A stretch of DNA of 64,000 nt from an uncultured Pelagibacteraceae bacterium (GTDB lineage Bacteria > Pseudomonadota > Alphaproteobacteria > Pelagibacterales > Pelagibacteraceae). The position numbers were made by a program, and so were the translations under genes. Where the stretch lies: assembly GCA_902521355.1 (NCBI GenBank), contig CABYRT010000005.1, positions 1 to 64,000 on the forward strand, written 5' to 3'. Shown here piece by piece: positions 55,970 to 64,000 of this stretch; position 1 is the stretch's first letter; each line of letters begins with the position of its first letter. The notes under the pieces were generated by a model. That model was not told where the DNA came from. It worked only from the letters and a program-made list of their open reading frames with translations, and made no database searches.

Positions 55970-56433
55970 TGGACTTAAAAGATTTATATCAAGAAATAAT
56001 ATTAGACCATGGAAAAAATCCGAGGAATTTAGGAAAGTTTGATAATTATAATAAAGATGCAAAGGGAAATAATCCTTTATGTGGTGATAATGTTCATGTC
56101 TATCTCAGATTAAATGAAAATAAAAAAGTTGAAGATATTGCATTTGAAGGTCATGGTTGCGCTATTTCAATGGCATCGGCATCAATTATGACTGATATGG
56201 TTAGAGGCAAAGAAGAAAAAGAGGTAAAAGAAATTGTAACTGATTTTCTAGGAATGATAAAAGAAAAAGACTCTTTAGAAACTAATATTTTAAAAGATGA
56301 CGAAAAAACTAAATTAATGAGTTTATCGGGTGTTAAACAATATCCTATGAGAGTAAAGTGTGCGACTTTGTCTTGGCACACTCTTACATCAGCATTAGAT
56401 AATTCAGATCAAATTGTAAAAACAGAGGAATGA
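55969..56433 (+). CDS. sufU: SufU-type Fe-S assembly protein
   Basis: This 154-residue NifU/IscU-like protein has C38 and D40 (NPLCGDNV), C64 (EGHGCAIS) and C131 (RVKCATLSW), spaced as in SufU, which accepts sulfur from SufS through bound zinc. An insert between the second and third Cys also favours SufU over IscU. Confidence 0.94.
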   Translation: MDLKDLYQEIILDHGKNPRNLGKFDNYNKDAKGNNPLCGDNVHVYLRLNENKKVEDIAFEGHGCAISMASASIMTDMVRGKEEKEVKEIVTDFLGMIKEKDSLETNILKDDEKTKLMSLSGVKQYPMRVKCATLSWHTLTSALDNSDQIVKTEE

Positions 56434-56435
56434 AA

Positions 56436-56732
56436 ATGGATCTTAAAGAAAAAGTAATTGCTGAAATAAAAAAAATTTATGATCCTGAGATACCTGTAAA
56501 TATATATGAATTAGGTTTGATATACGATATTATCGTTAATAATTCTGAAGTTAAGGTTAAAATGACTTTAACCACACCAAATTGTCCAGTAGCTGAAAGT
56601 TTGCCTAAAGAAGTTAAAGACAGTATATTAGAAATTAAAGAAGTTTCAAAAGTAGATCTTGATTTAGTCTGGGAACCACCATGGGACAAATCAATGATGT
56701 CTGAAGCTGCAAAACTTGAATTAAATTTATGA
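56436..56732 (+). CDS. sufT: SufT (MIP18/DUF59) Fe-S maturation protein
   Basis: I prefer the ATG at 56436, because GAGGA ends 6 bases before it; an ATG at 56430 directly abuts that site. The protein is then 98 residues. DPEIPVNIYELGLIYDI and LTTPNCPVAESLP are the DUF59 signature, with one conserved Cys. SufT helps target Fe-S clusters to proteins. It overlaps the next gene by ATGA. Confidence 0.93.
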   Translation: MDLKEKVIAEIKKIYDPEIPVNIYELGLIYDIIVNNSEVKVKMTLTTPNCPVAESLPKEVKDSILEIKEVSKVDLDLVWEPPWDKSMMSEAAKLELNL

Positions 56733-57070
56733 CAAAACAAATTATAACATTAAGCGATAATGCAGCTCAAAGAATAAAAGAAATTATGTCTAATGCTGAG
56801 AAAGACTCTTTAGGAGTTAGAGTTGGAGTTAAGTCAGGTGGGTGCGCAGGTATGTCTTACGTTATGGAATATACAAAAGAGGCAAATCCAAATGATGAAG
56901 TAGTAGAAGATAAGGGTGTGAAAGTCTTTATAGACTCTGCAGCGGTAATGTATTTACTTGGAACAGAGATGGATTTTAAAAAAGAAAAATTTTCTTCACA
57001 ATTTGTATTCAATAACCCGAATGAAACGGAGAGATGTGGATGTGGAGAATCTTTTAAATTTAGTATTTAA
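56729..57070 (+). CDS. sufA: A-type Fe-S carrier (SufA/IscA family)
   Basis: This 113-residue protein has the three A-type cysteines, one in KSGGCAGMSY and two in RCGCGESF. It passes clusters from SufBCD to targets. It is the last gene of the iscR-suf unit. The next small gene has its own promoter. Confidence 0.93.
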   Translation: MTKQIITLSDNAAQRIKEIMSNAEKDSLGVRVGVKSGGCAGMSYVMEYTKEANPNDEVVEDKGVKVFIDSAAVMYLLGTEMDFKKEKFSSQFVFNNPNETERCGCGESFKFSI

Positions 57071-57086
57071 TATACGCATATCAGAA

Positions 57087-57115
57087 TTGCGTTTATTGCA
57101 TGTCTATGATAGAAT
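57087..57115 (+). promoter_or_regulatory. Promoter of a 54-codon gene, likely leaderless
   Basis: TTGCGT (57087-57092), a 17-bp spacer and TAGAAT (57110-57115) form a near-consensus sigma70-type promoter. Only 7 bases separate the -10 box from the ATG at 57123, so the expected start of transcription coincides with the start codon. Confidence 0.6.
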
Positions 57116-57122
57116 CATTGAT

Positions 57123-57287
57123 ATGAACACTTTTGAGCATAAAAACCTAATTAACTCTGAAGTTAAAACTCAAAAAAGAAAATCTTTATTCAGAAGTTTA
57201 ATTAAACCAGTAGAAGCGGGCGCACATGGCACCCTCAACTACGTGGTTAAAAAAGGTTTAGGAAAAAATAAAATAGCTAAAAAATAA
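57123..57287 (+). CDS. Unknown 54-residue basic protein
   Basis: The ORF follows a good promoter with almost no leader. The product is hydrophilic and basic, with a central segment SLIKPVEAGAHGTLNYVVKKG rich in Gly, preceded by charged residues and ending in Lys-Lys. The same frame is open further upstream into sufA, but there it only overlaps the known gene. I do not recognise a family. It is convergent with glnA, 9 bases away. Confidence 0.6.
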   Translation: MNTFEHKNLINSEVKTQKRKSLFRSLIKPVEAGAHGTLNYVVKKGLGKNKIAKK

Positions 57288-57296
57288 AAAAGCTAT

Positions 57297-58703
57297 TTAA
57301 CAACTATAATACATATCAAACTCAATAGGATGAGGTGTATGTTCAAAGTTGTGTATCTCCTCAAATTTAAGAGCAATATAAGCATCAATTTGATCGTCAG
57401 TAAATACTCCGCCTTGAGTTAAAAACTTTCTATCTTTATCTAAACTTTCCATTGCTTCTCTTAATGATCCACAAACTGTTGGAACTTTTTTAACTTCCTT
57501 CTCCGATAAAGCGTAAAGATCTTTATCAAAGGATTTGCCTGGATCAATTTTATTTTTGATACCGTCAATTCCAGCCATTAACATAGATGCAAATGTTAAA
57601 TATGGATTACCAGATGCGTCTGGGAATCTAATTTCACATCTTGCTCCTTTTTTGCTTAGAGTTATCGGAATTCGACATGATGCTGATCTGTTTCTCGCAG
57701 AATAAGCAAGCAACACAGGAGCTTCAAAACCTGGAATTAATCTTTTATAACTATTTGTTGTAGCATTTGAAAACGCATTAATCGCCTTAGCATGCTTAAG
57801 TATTCCACCAATATAATAAAGTGCAGTTTGAGACAAACCTGAATATTTATTTCCAGAAAAAACTGGAGTTTTTCCTTTCCAAACTGATTGGTGAACGTGC
57901 ATTCCTGATCCATTATCACCTTTTACAGGTTTAGGCATAAACGTAGCAGTTTTACCAAATGAATGTGAAACCATTTGAACTACATATTTGTATAATTGAA
58001 CATTATCTGCTTGATCAACTAATGTACCAAAAAGCATTCCAAGTTCGTGCTGACTTGGAGCAACTTCATGGTGATGTTTTTCAACTGTAATACCTACGTC
58101 TCTTAAACCTTTTAGGTATTCACCTCTTATATCTTGAGCACTATCCACTGGAGGGACTGGAAAATATCCACCTTTAACTCCAGGTCTATGACCCATATTT
58201 CCGTTTTCATAATTTTTTCCTGAATTATATGGACCTTCAGTACTATCTATTGAAAAACTTGTTTCGTTCATATCGTTTTTAATTTTAACGTCATCAAAAA
58301 CAAAAAATTCTGGTTCAGGACCAAAGTAAGCTTTATCACCTATACCAGTCTTCTTTAAATAAGCTTCAGCTTTCTTTGCAATTCCCCTTGGATCTCTTTC
58401 ATAAGGGTTTCTTTTAATTGCATCTAAAATATCGCAAAATAAAACAAGAGTATTATGAGATGTGAATGGATCAACGATTTGTCTGTTTAAATCTGGTTTT
58501 AATATCATGTCAGATTCATTTATTGCTTTCCATCCAGCAATAGATGATCCATCGAAAAATACACCGTCGGTTAACATGTCCCCATCGACTACCGATGCAT
58601 CCATAGTTAAGTGCTGTAATTTACCTCTTGGGTCCGTAAATCTTAAATCGACAAACTCAATTTGCTTGTCTTTCATCATTTTTAGAACTTTGCTTGCGCT
58701 CAT
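57297..58703 (-). CDS. glnA: Glutamine synthetase, type I
   Basis: This 468-residue enzyme makes glutamine from glutamate and ammonium. FDGSSIAGWKAI, GPEPEFFVFDD, the HHEVAPSQHELG ammonium/glutamate region, NGSGMHVHQS and RNRSASCRIP are canonical. Tyr397 in DLYALSEKE is kept, so regulation by adenylylation is possible. A strong Shine-Dalgarno (AGGAGA, 5 bases upstream) fixes the start. Confidence 0.97.
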   Translation of the reverse strand: MSASKVLKMMKDKQIEFVDLRFTDPRGKLQHLTMDASVVDGDMLTDGVFFDGSSIAGWKAINESDMILKPDLNRQIVDPFTSHNTLVLFCDILDAIKRNPYERDPRGIAKKAEAYLKKTGIGDKAYFGPEPEFFVFDDVKIKNDMNETSFSIDSTEGPYNSGKNYENGNMGHRPGVKGGYFPVPPVDSAQDIRGEYLKGLRDVGITVEKHHHEVAPSQHELGMLFGTLVDQADNVQLYKYVVQMVSHSFGKTATFMPKPVKGDNGSGMHVHQSVWKGKTPVFSGNKYSGLSQTALYYIGGILKHAKAINAFSNATTNSYKRLIPGFEAPVLLAYSARNRSASCRIPITLSKKGARCEIRFPDASGNPYLTFASMLMAGIDGIKNKIDPGKSFDKDLYALSEKEVKKVPTVCGSLREAMESLDKDRKFLTQGGVFTDDQIDAYIALKFEEIHNFEHTPHPIEFDMYYSC

Positions 58704-58761
58704 ATAATCTCCTGTAGAATTAAATATCTGGGTTAATTACCAATATTGTTATAATAAAGAA

Positions 58762-58790
58762 TACATATAATGAGGATATCACCTATGCAA
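58762..58790 (-). promoter_or_regulatory. Candidate glnA promoter
   Basis: On the minus strand TTGCAT (58790-58785), a 17-bp spacer and TATGTA (58767-58762) lie about 60-90 bases before the glnA start. The fit is moderate. The divergent strand carries a small ORF over the same bases, so transcription in the two directions may interfere. Confidence 0.35.
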
Positions 58791-58841
58791 TTTAAACATA
58801 TAATTATGCCAATAATTTCAGTACTTTTTTATCAATCGTAA
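58785..58841 (+). CDS. Putative 18-residue leader peptide before the YbaK gene
   Basis: GAGGA lies 8 bases before an ATG that opens an 18-codon frame (MQFKHIIMPIISVLFYQS), ending 7 bases before the next gene's ATG. The next gene has no Shine-Dalgarno of its own, so translation could be coupled to this peptide. The peptide is hydrophobic and not a run of one amino acid, so attenuation of the classic type is not evident. It could be a chance ORF. Confidence 0.35.
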   Translation: MQFKHIIMPIISVLFYQS

Positions 58842-58848
58842 GTTGAAT

Positions 58849-59328
58849 ATGACTTTATTAAATAAAGAACCAGTTAAAAGAGCAGAGAAGCGTCTTAAAG
58901 AGTTTGATGAAAATTTATCAGTTGTAGAATTAGAAAATTCAGCAAAAACAGCATTGGATGCTGCAAATTCATTAAATTGTGAAGTAGGAGCAATTGTTAA
59001 AAGTCTGCTTATTAAGATAGAAAATGAATTTTTACTTTGTTTAGTTTCTGGTGACAAAAGGTGTTCATTAAATAAATTAAAAAAAATTTCTGAAAAAAAA
59101 AATGTAAGAATGGCTTCTGCTGAAGAAGTTAAGTCTCAAACAGGATATACAATTGGAGGCGTATCTCCTATAGGTCATATAAATAATATTCCAATATTAG
59201 TAGATAATTCTTTGAGTAGGTTTAAAGATATTTTTGCTGCAGCTGGACATCCTAATGCAATTTTTAAGATCAATTATGAAAAATTAATTCAAATTACCGA
59301 TGGTGATGTGAAAGATATTACAGAATGA
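58849..59328 (+). CDS. YbaK/ProX-type aminoacyl-tRNA deacylase
   Basis: This 159-residue protein (ATG 58849; an in-frame TTG lies two codons before) has the YbaK/EbsC fold: AIVKSLLIKIENEFLLCLVSGDKR, the conserved lysine in the first strand, GYTIGGVSPIGH and a C-terminal FAAAGHPNAIFKI. Members remove wrongly attached amino acids from tRNA; which one cannot be told here. It overlaps the following EamA gene by ATGA. Confidence 0.87.
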   Translation: MTLLNKEPVKRAEKRLKEFDENLSVVELENSAKTALDAANSLNCEVGAIVKSLLIKIENEFLLCLVSGDKRCSLNKLKKISEKKNVRMASAEEVKSQTGYTIGGVSPIGHINNIPILVDNSLSRFKDIFAAAGHPNAIFKINYEKLIQITDGDVKDITE

Positions 59329-60212
59329 AGCAAGCCAATTTAACAGATTATATTTTATTAACATTATTATCAATAATTTGGGCATCTGCTTTTTTTAATA
59401 TAAAAATTGCAACAGAATCGTTCGGTCCAATGACAATTGCTTTTTTGAGAGTGTTTTTTGGATCTATACCAGTTTTAATTTTATGTTTTTATAAAAAAAT
59501 AATAATCGAAGCATTTTCAAAAGATTGGCATTGGTTCATGTTAATAGGACTAATCAATTTAGTTATTCCATTCTTTTTAATTGCTTATGGAGTAAAGTCT
59601 GTGCAAAGCAATTTGGCAGCAATTTTGATGTCTACTACTCCTTTGAGTTCTACCATATTAGGTCACTTTTATACAAAAAATGAAAAATTTAATTTTGCAA
59701 AAACTGTTGGGATATTAATAGGATTTGCAGGAATTGTTTACTTATTTTCTGATAATATTTTAATAGATGAAAATAATTTTCTTTCAGCAGTACTAATTTT
59801 AGTAGGATCAACATGTTATGTAATAGGTGGAGTTTTAACACTTAAAATTAGCAAGAAAAAAAATGAAAACGTTACTGGATCAATATTAATTTGGGCAACT
59901 CTGATTTTATTTCCTTTGATGTTTTTATTTGAAACTCCATGGGAAAATACTCCATCATTAAATTCAACAATGTCAGTAATTTATCTTGGTATAGTACCAA
60001 CAGGAGTTGCATGGCTTTTAAGGTTTAAAATTTTGAAAAAGAATGGTTTAATTTTTCAATCTCAGGTCTCATACTTAATTCCAATCTTTGGAATTATTTT
60101 AGGCTATATATTTTTGAATGAATTAATAACTTACAAGGTATTAATATCTTTATTGGCTGTGGTTGTAGGAATTTATTTTGTTAGAAAAGCAGATACAAAA
60201 ATTATTATTTAA
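59325..60212 (+). CDS. EamA-family (DMT) transporter
   Basis: This 295-residue protein has ten helices in two EamA repeats, with SIIWASAFFNIKIA in helix 1 and FLRVFFGSIPV in helix 2, the usual layout of metabolite exporters. Substrate unknown. It is translationally coupled to the deacylase gene. Confidence 0.88.
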   Translation: MKQANLTDYILLTLLSIIWASAFFNIKIATESFGPMTIAFLRVFFGSIPVLILCFYKKIIIEAFSKDWHWFMLIGLINLVIPFFLIAYGVKSVQSNLAAILMSTTPLSSTILGHFYTKNEKFNFAKTVGILIGFAGIVYLFSDNILIDENNFLSAVLILVGSTCYVIGGVLTLKISKKKNENVTGSILIWATLILFPLMFLFETPWENTPSLNSTMSVIYLGIVPTGVAWLLRFKILKKNGLIFQSQVSYLIPIFGIILGYIFLNELITYKVLISLLAVVVGIYFVRKADTKIII

Positions 60213-61122
60213 GTGAAGATATAGAACTAATATGCTCTGGTTTTGTCTCACAGCATCCACCTAATATTGTTGCCCCGCCTTCTATGAATTTTTTTGATAA
60301 ATTATAAAATTCATTTGCATCAAAATTATCTCTCTTTCCTAAAGATTGATTAGGATTTGCTCCAATTTCATTATGTTTTGCTGTATTAAATGTCTGTATT
60401 GGGCCTGGTTCATCAACTCCCCACAAATTTATTTTAAATCCAAATGGAACTTTACAATTTAAAAATTTATCTAATACAGATAATGATATTTCTGGAGAAA
60501 CACATGCACAAACTACACCAAGTGTATTTTCATCTTGAATAATTTCAATTAATTGCTCAATTTTTTCTTTTGAGGGTAGGTCGCCATTTTTTTTTAAATG
60601 TATTCCAATTAAAAATTTTTTATTTAACTTTTTAGATATATTAAGAGCAGCTTTAACCTCATTAGTGCTGCTAATAACATCTAAATATAAAAAATCAGTA
60701 AATTCACTTAAAATATCAGCTTGTTCAAACATATCTTCCTCTATTAATTTGATATCGCGATCATCAGTTATATAAGTGTCTCTTTGGCTTGGAATAGATC
60801 CAGCTACTAATATATTTTTCTTTGATAAATCTTTAGCTTTGATTGCAAGTTTACATGCAATTTCGTTTAATTTTTTGAATTTATCACCAACTTTATTTTC
60901 TATTAATCTAAATTTTCTACAACTAAAGGTGTTAGTAACAATAACATCTGAGCCTGCGTTGATATATGATAGATGAGTATCAACTAACATTTGATGATAT
61001 TTTTCATCCAATAAAGCGCTAGCAGACCATAATGTCCCCATAGATACCATTCCTTTTTCAAGTAATAATTGACCCATACCACCATCTAAAATTCTTATTT
61101 TTTTAAAAAAATTTTTATCCAT
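60205..61122 (-). CDS. Homocysteine S-methyltransferase family protein
   Basis: This 305-residue barrel protein starts with RILDGGMGQLLLEKG, as in MmuM and MetH N-terminal modules. Zinc-binding cysteines are seen in VVCACVSPE and in GGCCETKPEH at the C-terminus. It should transfer a methyl group to homocysteine; the donor (S-methylmethionine, a betaine or other) cannot be told. It overlaps both neighbours. Confidence 0.88.
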   Translation of the reverse strand: MDKNFFKKIRILDGGMGQLLLEKGMVSMGTLWSASALLDEKYHQMLVDTHLSYINAGSDVIVTNTFSCRKFRLIENKVGDKFKKLNEIACKLAIKAKDLSKKNILVAGSIPSQRDTYITDDRDIKLIEEDMFEQADILSEFTDFLYLDVISSTNEVKAALNISKKLNKKFLIGIHLKKNGDLPSKEKIEQLIEIIQDENTLGVVCACVSPEISLSVLDKFLNCKVPFGFKINLWGVDEPGPIQTFNTAKHNEIGANPNQSLGKRDNFDANEFYNLSKKFIEGGATILGGCCETKPEHISSISSLK

Positions 61123-61975
61123 TTTTTTTATCCCTTGTAGCTATAAATACTCCAACGGTTGTTATTAAAAAACCAATTATGTCAGTAAATGTTAATTGTT
61201 CATTTAAAAATATCCATGCCATCACTGCTGAAGTAGGAGGTACTAAAAAAAATAAAGTAGTAGTTTTGCCCACAGTACCCCTTTTGATTAAAAACATAAG
61301 AATAGTAAAAGCTCCAAATGAAACTAATATAATTTGGTGAGACATACCCAATATAAAACTAGTTGTAAAATTTATGTAAGCATTTTCAAATATAAACATT
61401 AATAATAGATTAAAAAGGCAACCACCAACTGCTTGATACGCATTGTTAACTGACAAAGCTAAATTTCCACTCAATTTTTTTTGCCACAATGTTCCAGCCG
61501 TTATTGCAAATAAAGCTAAGACTGTAGCTAACAATCCTAAAGGAGGAATTTCTTTTCCAAAATCAATACCTAAGACAGTGACAGAACCAATGAAACCTAA
61601 ACTGATACCTACCCACTGTTTCCAAGATATTTTTTCTCCAAAAATAGGACCAGATAAAATATTTGTTAAAATCGGTTGAAGTGTAACTATTAAAGCTACA
61701 ATTGCAGCTGGCATCCCAATTGAAAATGCATACCAACATCCACCTAAATAAATCCCATGAAATAAAATACCCGTTGAAAGACTTTCAATAATATTTTTTA
61801 ATTTTCCGAAAATTTTATCATTACTGAAATAAGCAAATACAAGAAAACCAATTGTTACAATCCCAAACCTAAATGCTAAAGCTGCAAATGGAGAAGCGTT
61901 TTGAACAATTTCTTTCCCAGATATAAATGCCGATGACCATAATAATATAAAGAGCAAAGGAAATGATTTTGTCAT
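61115..61975 (-). CDS. EamA-family (DMT) transporter
   Basis: This 286-residue ten-helix exporter begins LFILLWSSAFISGKEIVQ and has an FRFGIVTIGFLV second helix. It is the third EamA protein in the window. It is co-directional with and overlaps the homocysteine methyltransferase gene, suggesting a shared sulfur or methyl-compound context, which is inferred. Confidence 0.88.
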   Translation of the reverse strand: MTKSFPLLFILLWSSAFISGKEIVQNASPFAALAFRFGIVTIGFLVFAYFSNDKIFGKLKNIIESLSTGILFHGIYLGGCWYAFSIGMPAAIVALIVTLQPILTNILSGPIFGEKISWKQWVGISLGFIGSVTVLGIDFGKEIPPLGLLATVLALFAITAGTLWQKKLSGNLALSVNNAYQAVGGCLFNLLLMFIFENAYINFTTSFILGMSHQIILVSFGAFTILMFLIKRGTVGKTTTLFFLVPPTSAVMAWIFLNEQLTFTDIIGFLITTVGVFIATRDKKNG

Positions 61976-61998
61976 GTTAAAGATATATGGCGTAATAT

Positions 61999-62796
61999 CT
62001 AATTTTTGTTGTGAATTCTATCCATTTCTTGAAGTTCGACTTCAAGTTTGTCTAATTCTTCACCACCAGCCATCATACTAAGAAGCTTTTCTCTAGAAAT
62101 ATCTTTTTTTTGGAATGTTCCCATGCTTTTTCCTCGGTTAAGTACAGTGAAACTATTACCAACAGGGTAAGCATGATGTACATTATGAGTAATTAAAATT
62201 ACAGCCAATCCCTCAGACGCAGCCTTTACAATATATTTTAATACCATTGATGCTTGATGAACTCCTAAAGCAGAAGTTGGTTCATCTAAAACTAAAACTT
62301 TTGCTCCAAAATATATAGCTCGTGATATTGCTAGGCATTGTCTTTCACCACCGGACATAGTTCCAACTGCCTGAGATGGATCTCTAACATCGATACCTAT
62401 CTGTCCCATTCTATCTGCTGCTATCTTATTTGCTTTCTCCACATCAAAAGTTTTAAGGAAAGGAATACCTTTTTGAGGCTCTCTTCCCATAAAAAAATTT
62501 CTAGTAACACTCATTAAAGGAACTAATGCTAGATCTTGATAAACTGTTCCTATACCAATATCTAAAGCATCTTTGGGTGAGTCAAAAACAATATTATTAT
62601 CTTCAAATATAATTTCTCCTTCATCTGGTTTATGAACACCTGCTAAAGTTTTAATTAATGTTGACTTTCCTGCTCCATTATCTCCAAGCAAACACATGAT
62701 CTCACCTTTTTTTAATCTCATAGTAACGTCTTTAAGCGCTATTACCTTCCCAAAAAACTTACTAATATTATTAAATTGAACGAGATAGTCAGACAT
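61999..62796 (-). CDS. Sugar ABC transporter ATPase, single-domain FrcA type
   Basis: This 265-residue protein has one ABC module: Walker [10 protein letters not shown] (about 38-46), signature [12 protein letters not shown], Walker [13 protein letters not shown] and the switch His in [10 protein letters not shown]. Most ribose/xylose ATPases (RbsA, XylG) have two fused ABC domains near 500 residues. This single form matches the FrcA fructose-type system. It overlaps the permease stop by one base. Confidence 0.9.
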   Translation of the reverse strand: MSDYLVQFNNISKFFGKVIALKDVTMRLKKGEIMCLLGDNGAGKSTLIKTLAGVHKPDEGEIIFEDNNIVFDSPKDALDIGIGTVYQDLALVPLMSVTRNFFMGREPQKGIPFLKTFDVEKANKIAADRMGQIGIDVRDPSQAVGTMSGGERQCLAISRAIYFGAKVLVLDEPTSALGVHQASMVLKYIVKAASEGLAVILITHNVHHAYPVGNSFTVLNRGKSMGTFQKKDISREKLLSMMAGGEELDKLEVELQEMDRIHNKN

Positions 62797-63923
62797 TATT
62801 TACTCTCAGTCACTTTCTTTCTGATGTAGTTATTAAACACTACAGCTATCAACATCATTGCTCCTAAGAAAACTTTAAACCAATCAGTGTCAACATCTGT
62901 ATAAAATATTCCCATAGATACAGTCCCAAATATAATTGCACCAAAAGCTGCACCTATTGCAGATCCATACCCACCTGTTAAGAGACACCCACCAACAACA
63001 GCAGCTGCAATAGCTTCTAGTTCTTTTAAAGTACCTCTCATAGTATCTGCAGAACCCGCATCTAATACTTGAATACAAGCGAAAATAGTAGAAGCGACTG
63101 CCGTACCAATAAATAGACTTATTTTTACCCTTCCAACAGGTACACCCACATTTGTTGCTCCAACCTTATCGCCTCCAGATGCGAAGATCCAATTACCGTA
63201 TCTTGTTTTCATCAATATCCATGTTGCAAACAATGTTAATGCAATAAACCAAATAACTGATGGAGGTATTCCAGTTGCAAGAGGAGTTCCATCAGTTCTT
63301 AGTTCAATCAATTTTAATGATCCCAACCAAGTAAAAAGCCATTTAAAAGTATCTGTAGCAAATAACCATGCTAATGGATCATCTTCAATTAATACTCTTA
63401 GTCCTGGAACCTGAGTTCTACCAGTAATCAATCTTGTTATTGCTAATGTCAAACCTCTTAAAATAAAAAGCATTGCAAGTGTTACAATAAAAGATGGCAA
63501 ACCAGTTTTTACAACCATTATGCCATTAAAGTATCCGACCAATACTGCCATAGCGAAAGCAAAAACTATGCTCATCCATAGTGGCCAACCCCAGTAAATT
63601 GCAGGAATTGCGATACAAATTCCAGCAAAGCCAATCATTGATCCAATTGACAAATCAAATTCACCGCCAATCATTAACATCGCTGCTGCTATTGCTATAA
63701 TTCCTAAATTAGCTGAAACGTCGAGGAAATTAAGCATTCCATAGGCACTAAACATACCAGTATCGCCAGCTACAATTCCAAAAAATATAAATACAAGTAT
63801 TGAGCCACCTAATGCACCTAGCTCAGGCCTATTCAATAAAACTCTTAGTGGTGATATTTTTTTTAGACGTTCGTCTTCATTAAGACTACTTTTTGATGAA
63901 ATACTTTTTGATTTTAATGACAT
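62796..63923 (-). CDS. Sugar ABC transporter permease (RbsC/FrcC family)
   Basis: This 375-residue membrane protein of the BPD_transp_2 family has about ten helices, with [16 protein letters not shown] near residue 90, [17 protein letters not shown] and [23 protein letters not shown], all typical of carbohydrate permeases. A hydrophilic segment in the middle (about 180-215) is longer than in RbsC. Its partner binding protein should lie just beyond the window end. Confidence 0.9.
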   Translation of the reverse strand: MSLKSKSISSKSSLNEDERLKKISPLRVLLNRPELGALGGSILVFIFFGIVAGDTGMFSAYGMLNFLDVSANLGIIAIAAAMLMIGGEFDLSIGSMIGFAGICIAIPAIYWGWPLWMSIVFAFAMAVLVGYFNGIMVVKTGLPSFIVTLAMLFILRGLTLAITRLITGRTQVPGLRVLIEDDPLAWLFATDTFKWLFTWLGSLKLIELRTDGTPLATGIPPSVIWFIALTLFATWILMKTRYGNWIFASGGDKVGATNVGVPVGRVKISLFIGTAVASTIFACIQVLDAGSADTMRGTLKELEAIAAAVVGGCLLTGGYGSAIGAAFGAIIFGTVSMGIFYTDVDTDWFKVFLGAMMLIAVVFNNYIRKKVTESK

Positions 63924-63937
63924 TTAAATTTTGAAAA

Positions 63938-63968
63938 AAGGCCTGACTATTAAATTTAGTCAGGCCTT
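63938..63968 (-). terminator. Terminator between binding-protein and permease genes
   Basis: AAGGCCTGACTA and TAGTCAGGCCTT form a perfect 12-bp stem with a 7-base loop. On the minus strand the stem runs into a T-run (TTTTTT with the stem end). It lies after a stop codon at 63980 and before the permease ATG at 63923, so it would cut transcripts after the binding-protein gene and leave less mRNA for the transporter genes. Confidence 0.85.
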
Positions 63969-63979
63969 AAATATAGATT

Positions 63980-64000
63980 TTATCTATAACCTTGAGCTGC
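63980..64000 (-). CDS. C-terminal end of an upstream gene, probably a sugar-binding protein
   Basis: In the minus frame the last bases read AAQGYR and a TAA stop (63980-63982), followed by a terminator and the ABC permease gene. In this family the periplasmic binding protein usually comes first. Only six residues are visible, so the assignment rests on position. Confidence 0.4.
   Translation of the reverse strand, partial: AAQGYR

Noticed and set aside
56958..57287. 109-codon frame running from inside sufA to 57287
   Set aside because: The first half overlaps sufA in another frame and reads as noise. Only the part from ATG 57123 has its own promoter, so I report that part alone.
57271..57298. 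8-bp inverted repeat AAATAGCT/AGCTATTT between the 54-codon gene and glnA
   Set aside because: The stem is short, the loop is 12 bases and neither side has a T-run after the stem, so I do not call a terminator.
58797..58830. Sigma54-like TGGCAT...TATG sequence on the glnA side
   Set aside because: The match to TGGCAC-N5-TTGC is poor, and SAR11-type genomes are known to carry few sigma factors. A sigma70-type promoter fits better.
1..64000. Search for tRNA, rRNA, CRISPR, insertion sequences, prophage, attachment sites and riboswitches
   Set aside because: Nothing with the needed structure was seen. All gaps are about 150 bp or less, which leaves little space for such elements.

Overview
The window looks like a piece of a streamlined marine alphaproteobacterial genome of the SAR11 (Candidatus Pelagibacter) type. 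The sequence is strongly A+T-rich and its proteins are rich in Lys, Asn and Ile. Genes are packed end to end with overlaps of 1-20 bases, and no gap exceeds about 150 bp. I see no rRNA, tRNA, insertion sequence, prophage or CRISPR array. Gene order also fits Alphaproteobacteria: lptF-lptG-lptD-surA-pdxA-rsmA next to gmk, aroQ-accB-accC beside DUF2155 and NDUFA12, purN-purM facing DUF2066-hda, and iscR-sufBCDS-sufU-sufT-sufA.

Layout. 1-4.2 kb: the end of an amidinotransferase, a threonine aldolase, Fe-superoxide dismutase, an exported methionine sulfoxide reductase B, a GYD-domain protein and several tiny proteins. 4.2-13.2 kb (minus strand): two transporters, the glutathione pathway (gshA, gshB), a DUF255 thioredoxin-like protein, an HD-domain oxygenase-like protein, purF and cvpA. 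13.2-18.2 kb (minus): an RND/MMPL exporter, dnaB and the ribosomal cluster rplI-rpsR-rpsF. 18.2-20.8 kb (plus): fatty-acid genes fabD-fabG-acpP and gmk. 20.8-28.1 kb (minus): rsmA, pdxA and outer-membrane biogenesis (surA, lptD, lptG, lptF). 28.1-35.1 kb: pepA, ndk, purN-purM, DUF2066, hda and aspS. 35-41.7 kb: an orphan C-terminal domain of B12-dependent ribonucleotide reductase, NDUFA12, DUF2155, biotin carboxylase genes, aroQ, thiS-thiG and RNase E/G. 41.7-50.8 kb: PBP1A, prfB with its programmed frameshift, an AsmA-like protein, tyrS, anmK and a hydrolase. 50.9-57.3 kb: the iscR-suf operon and a 54-residue protein that may be leaderless. 57.3-64 kb: glnA, a YbaK-type deacylase, two EamA exporters, a homocysteine methyltransferase-like protein and part of a sugar ABC transporter.

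This is mostly core housekeeping sequence. I did not find a clearly new multigene system. The best leads are small or structural: (1) convergent genes that share one TTAA as both stop codons, a pattern that also supports a 19-codon micro-gene; (2) head-to-head genes with start codons only 9 and 16 bp apart; (3) an orphan NrdJ C-terminal domain divergent from NDUFA12, with a perfect 24-bp palindrome between them; (4) an RNase E/G without its zinc-link cysteines; (5) a PdxA homologue lacking one metal-binding histidine and the usual N-terminal motif; (6) a PhnZ-like HD protein next to purF.
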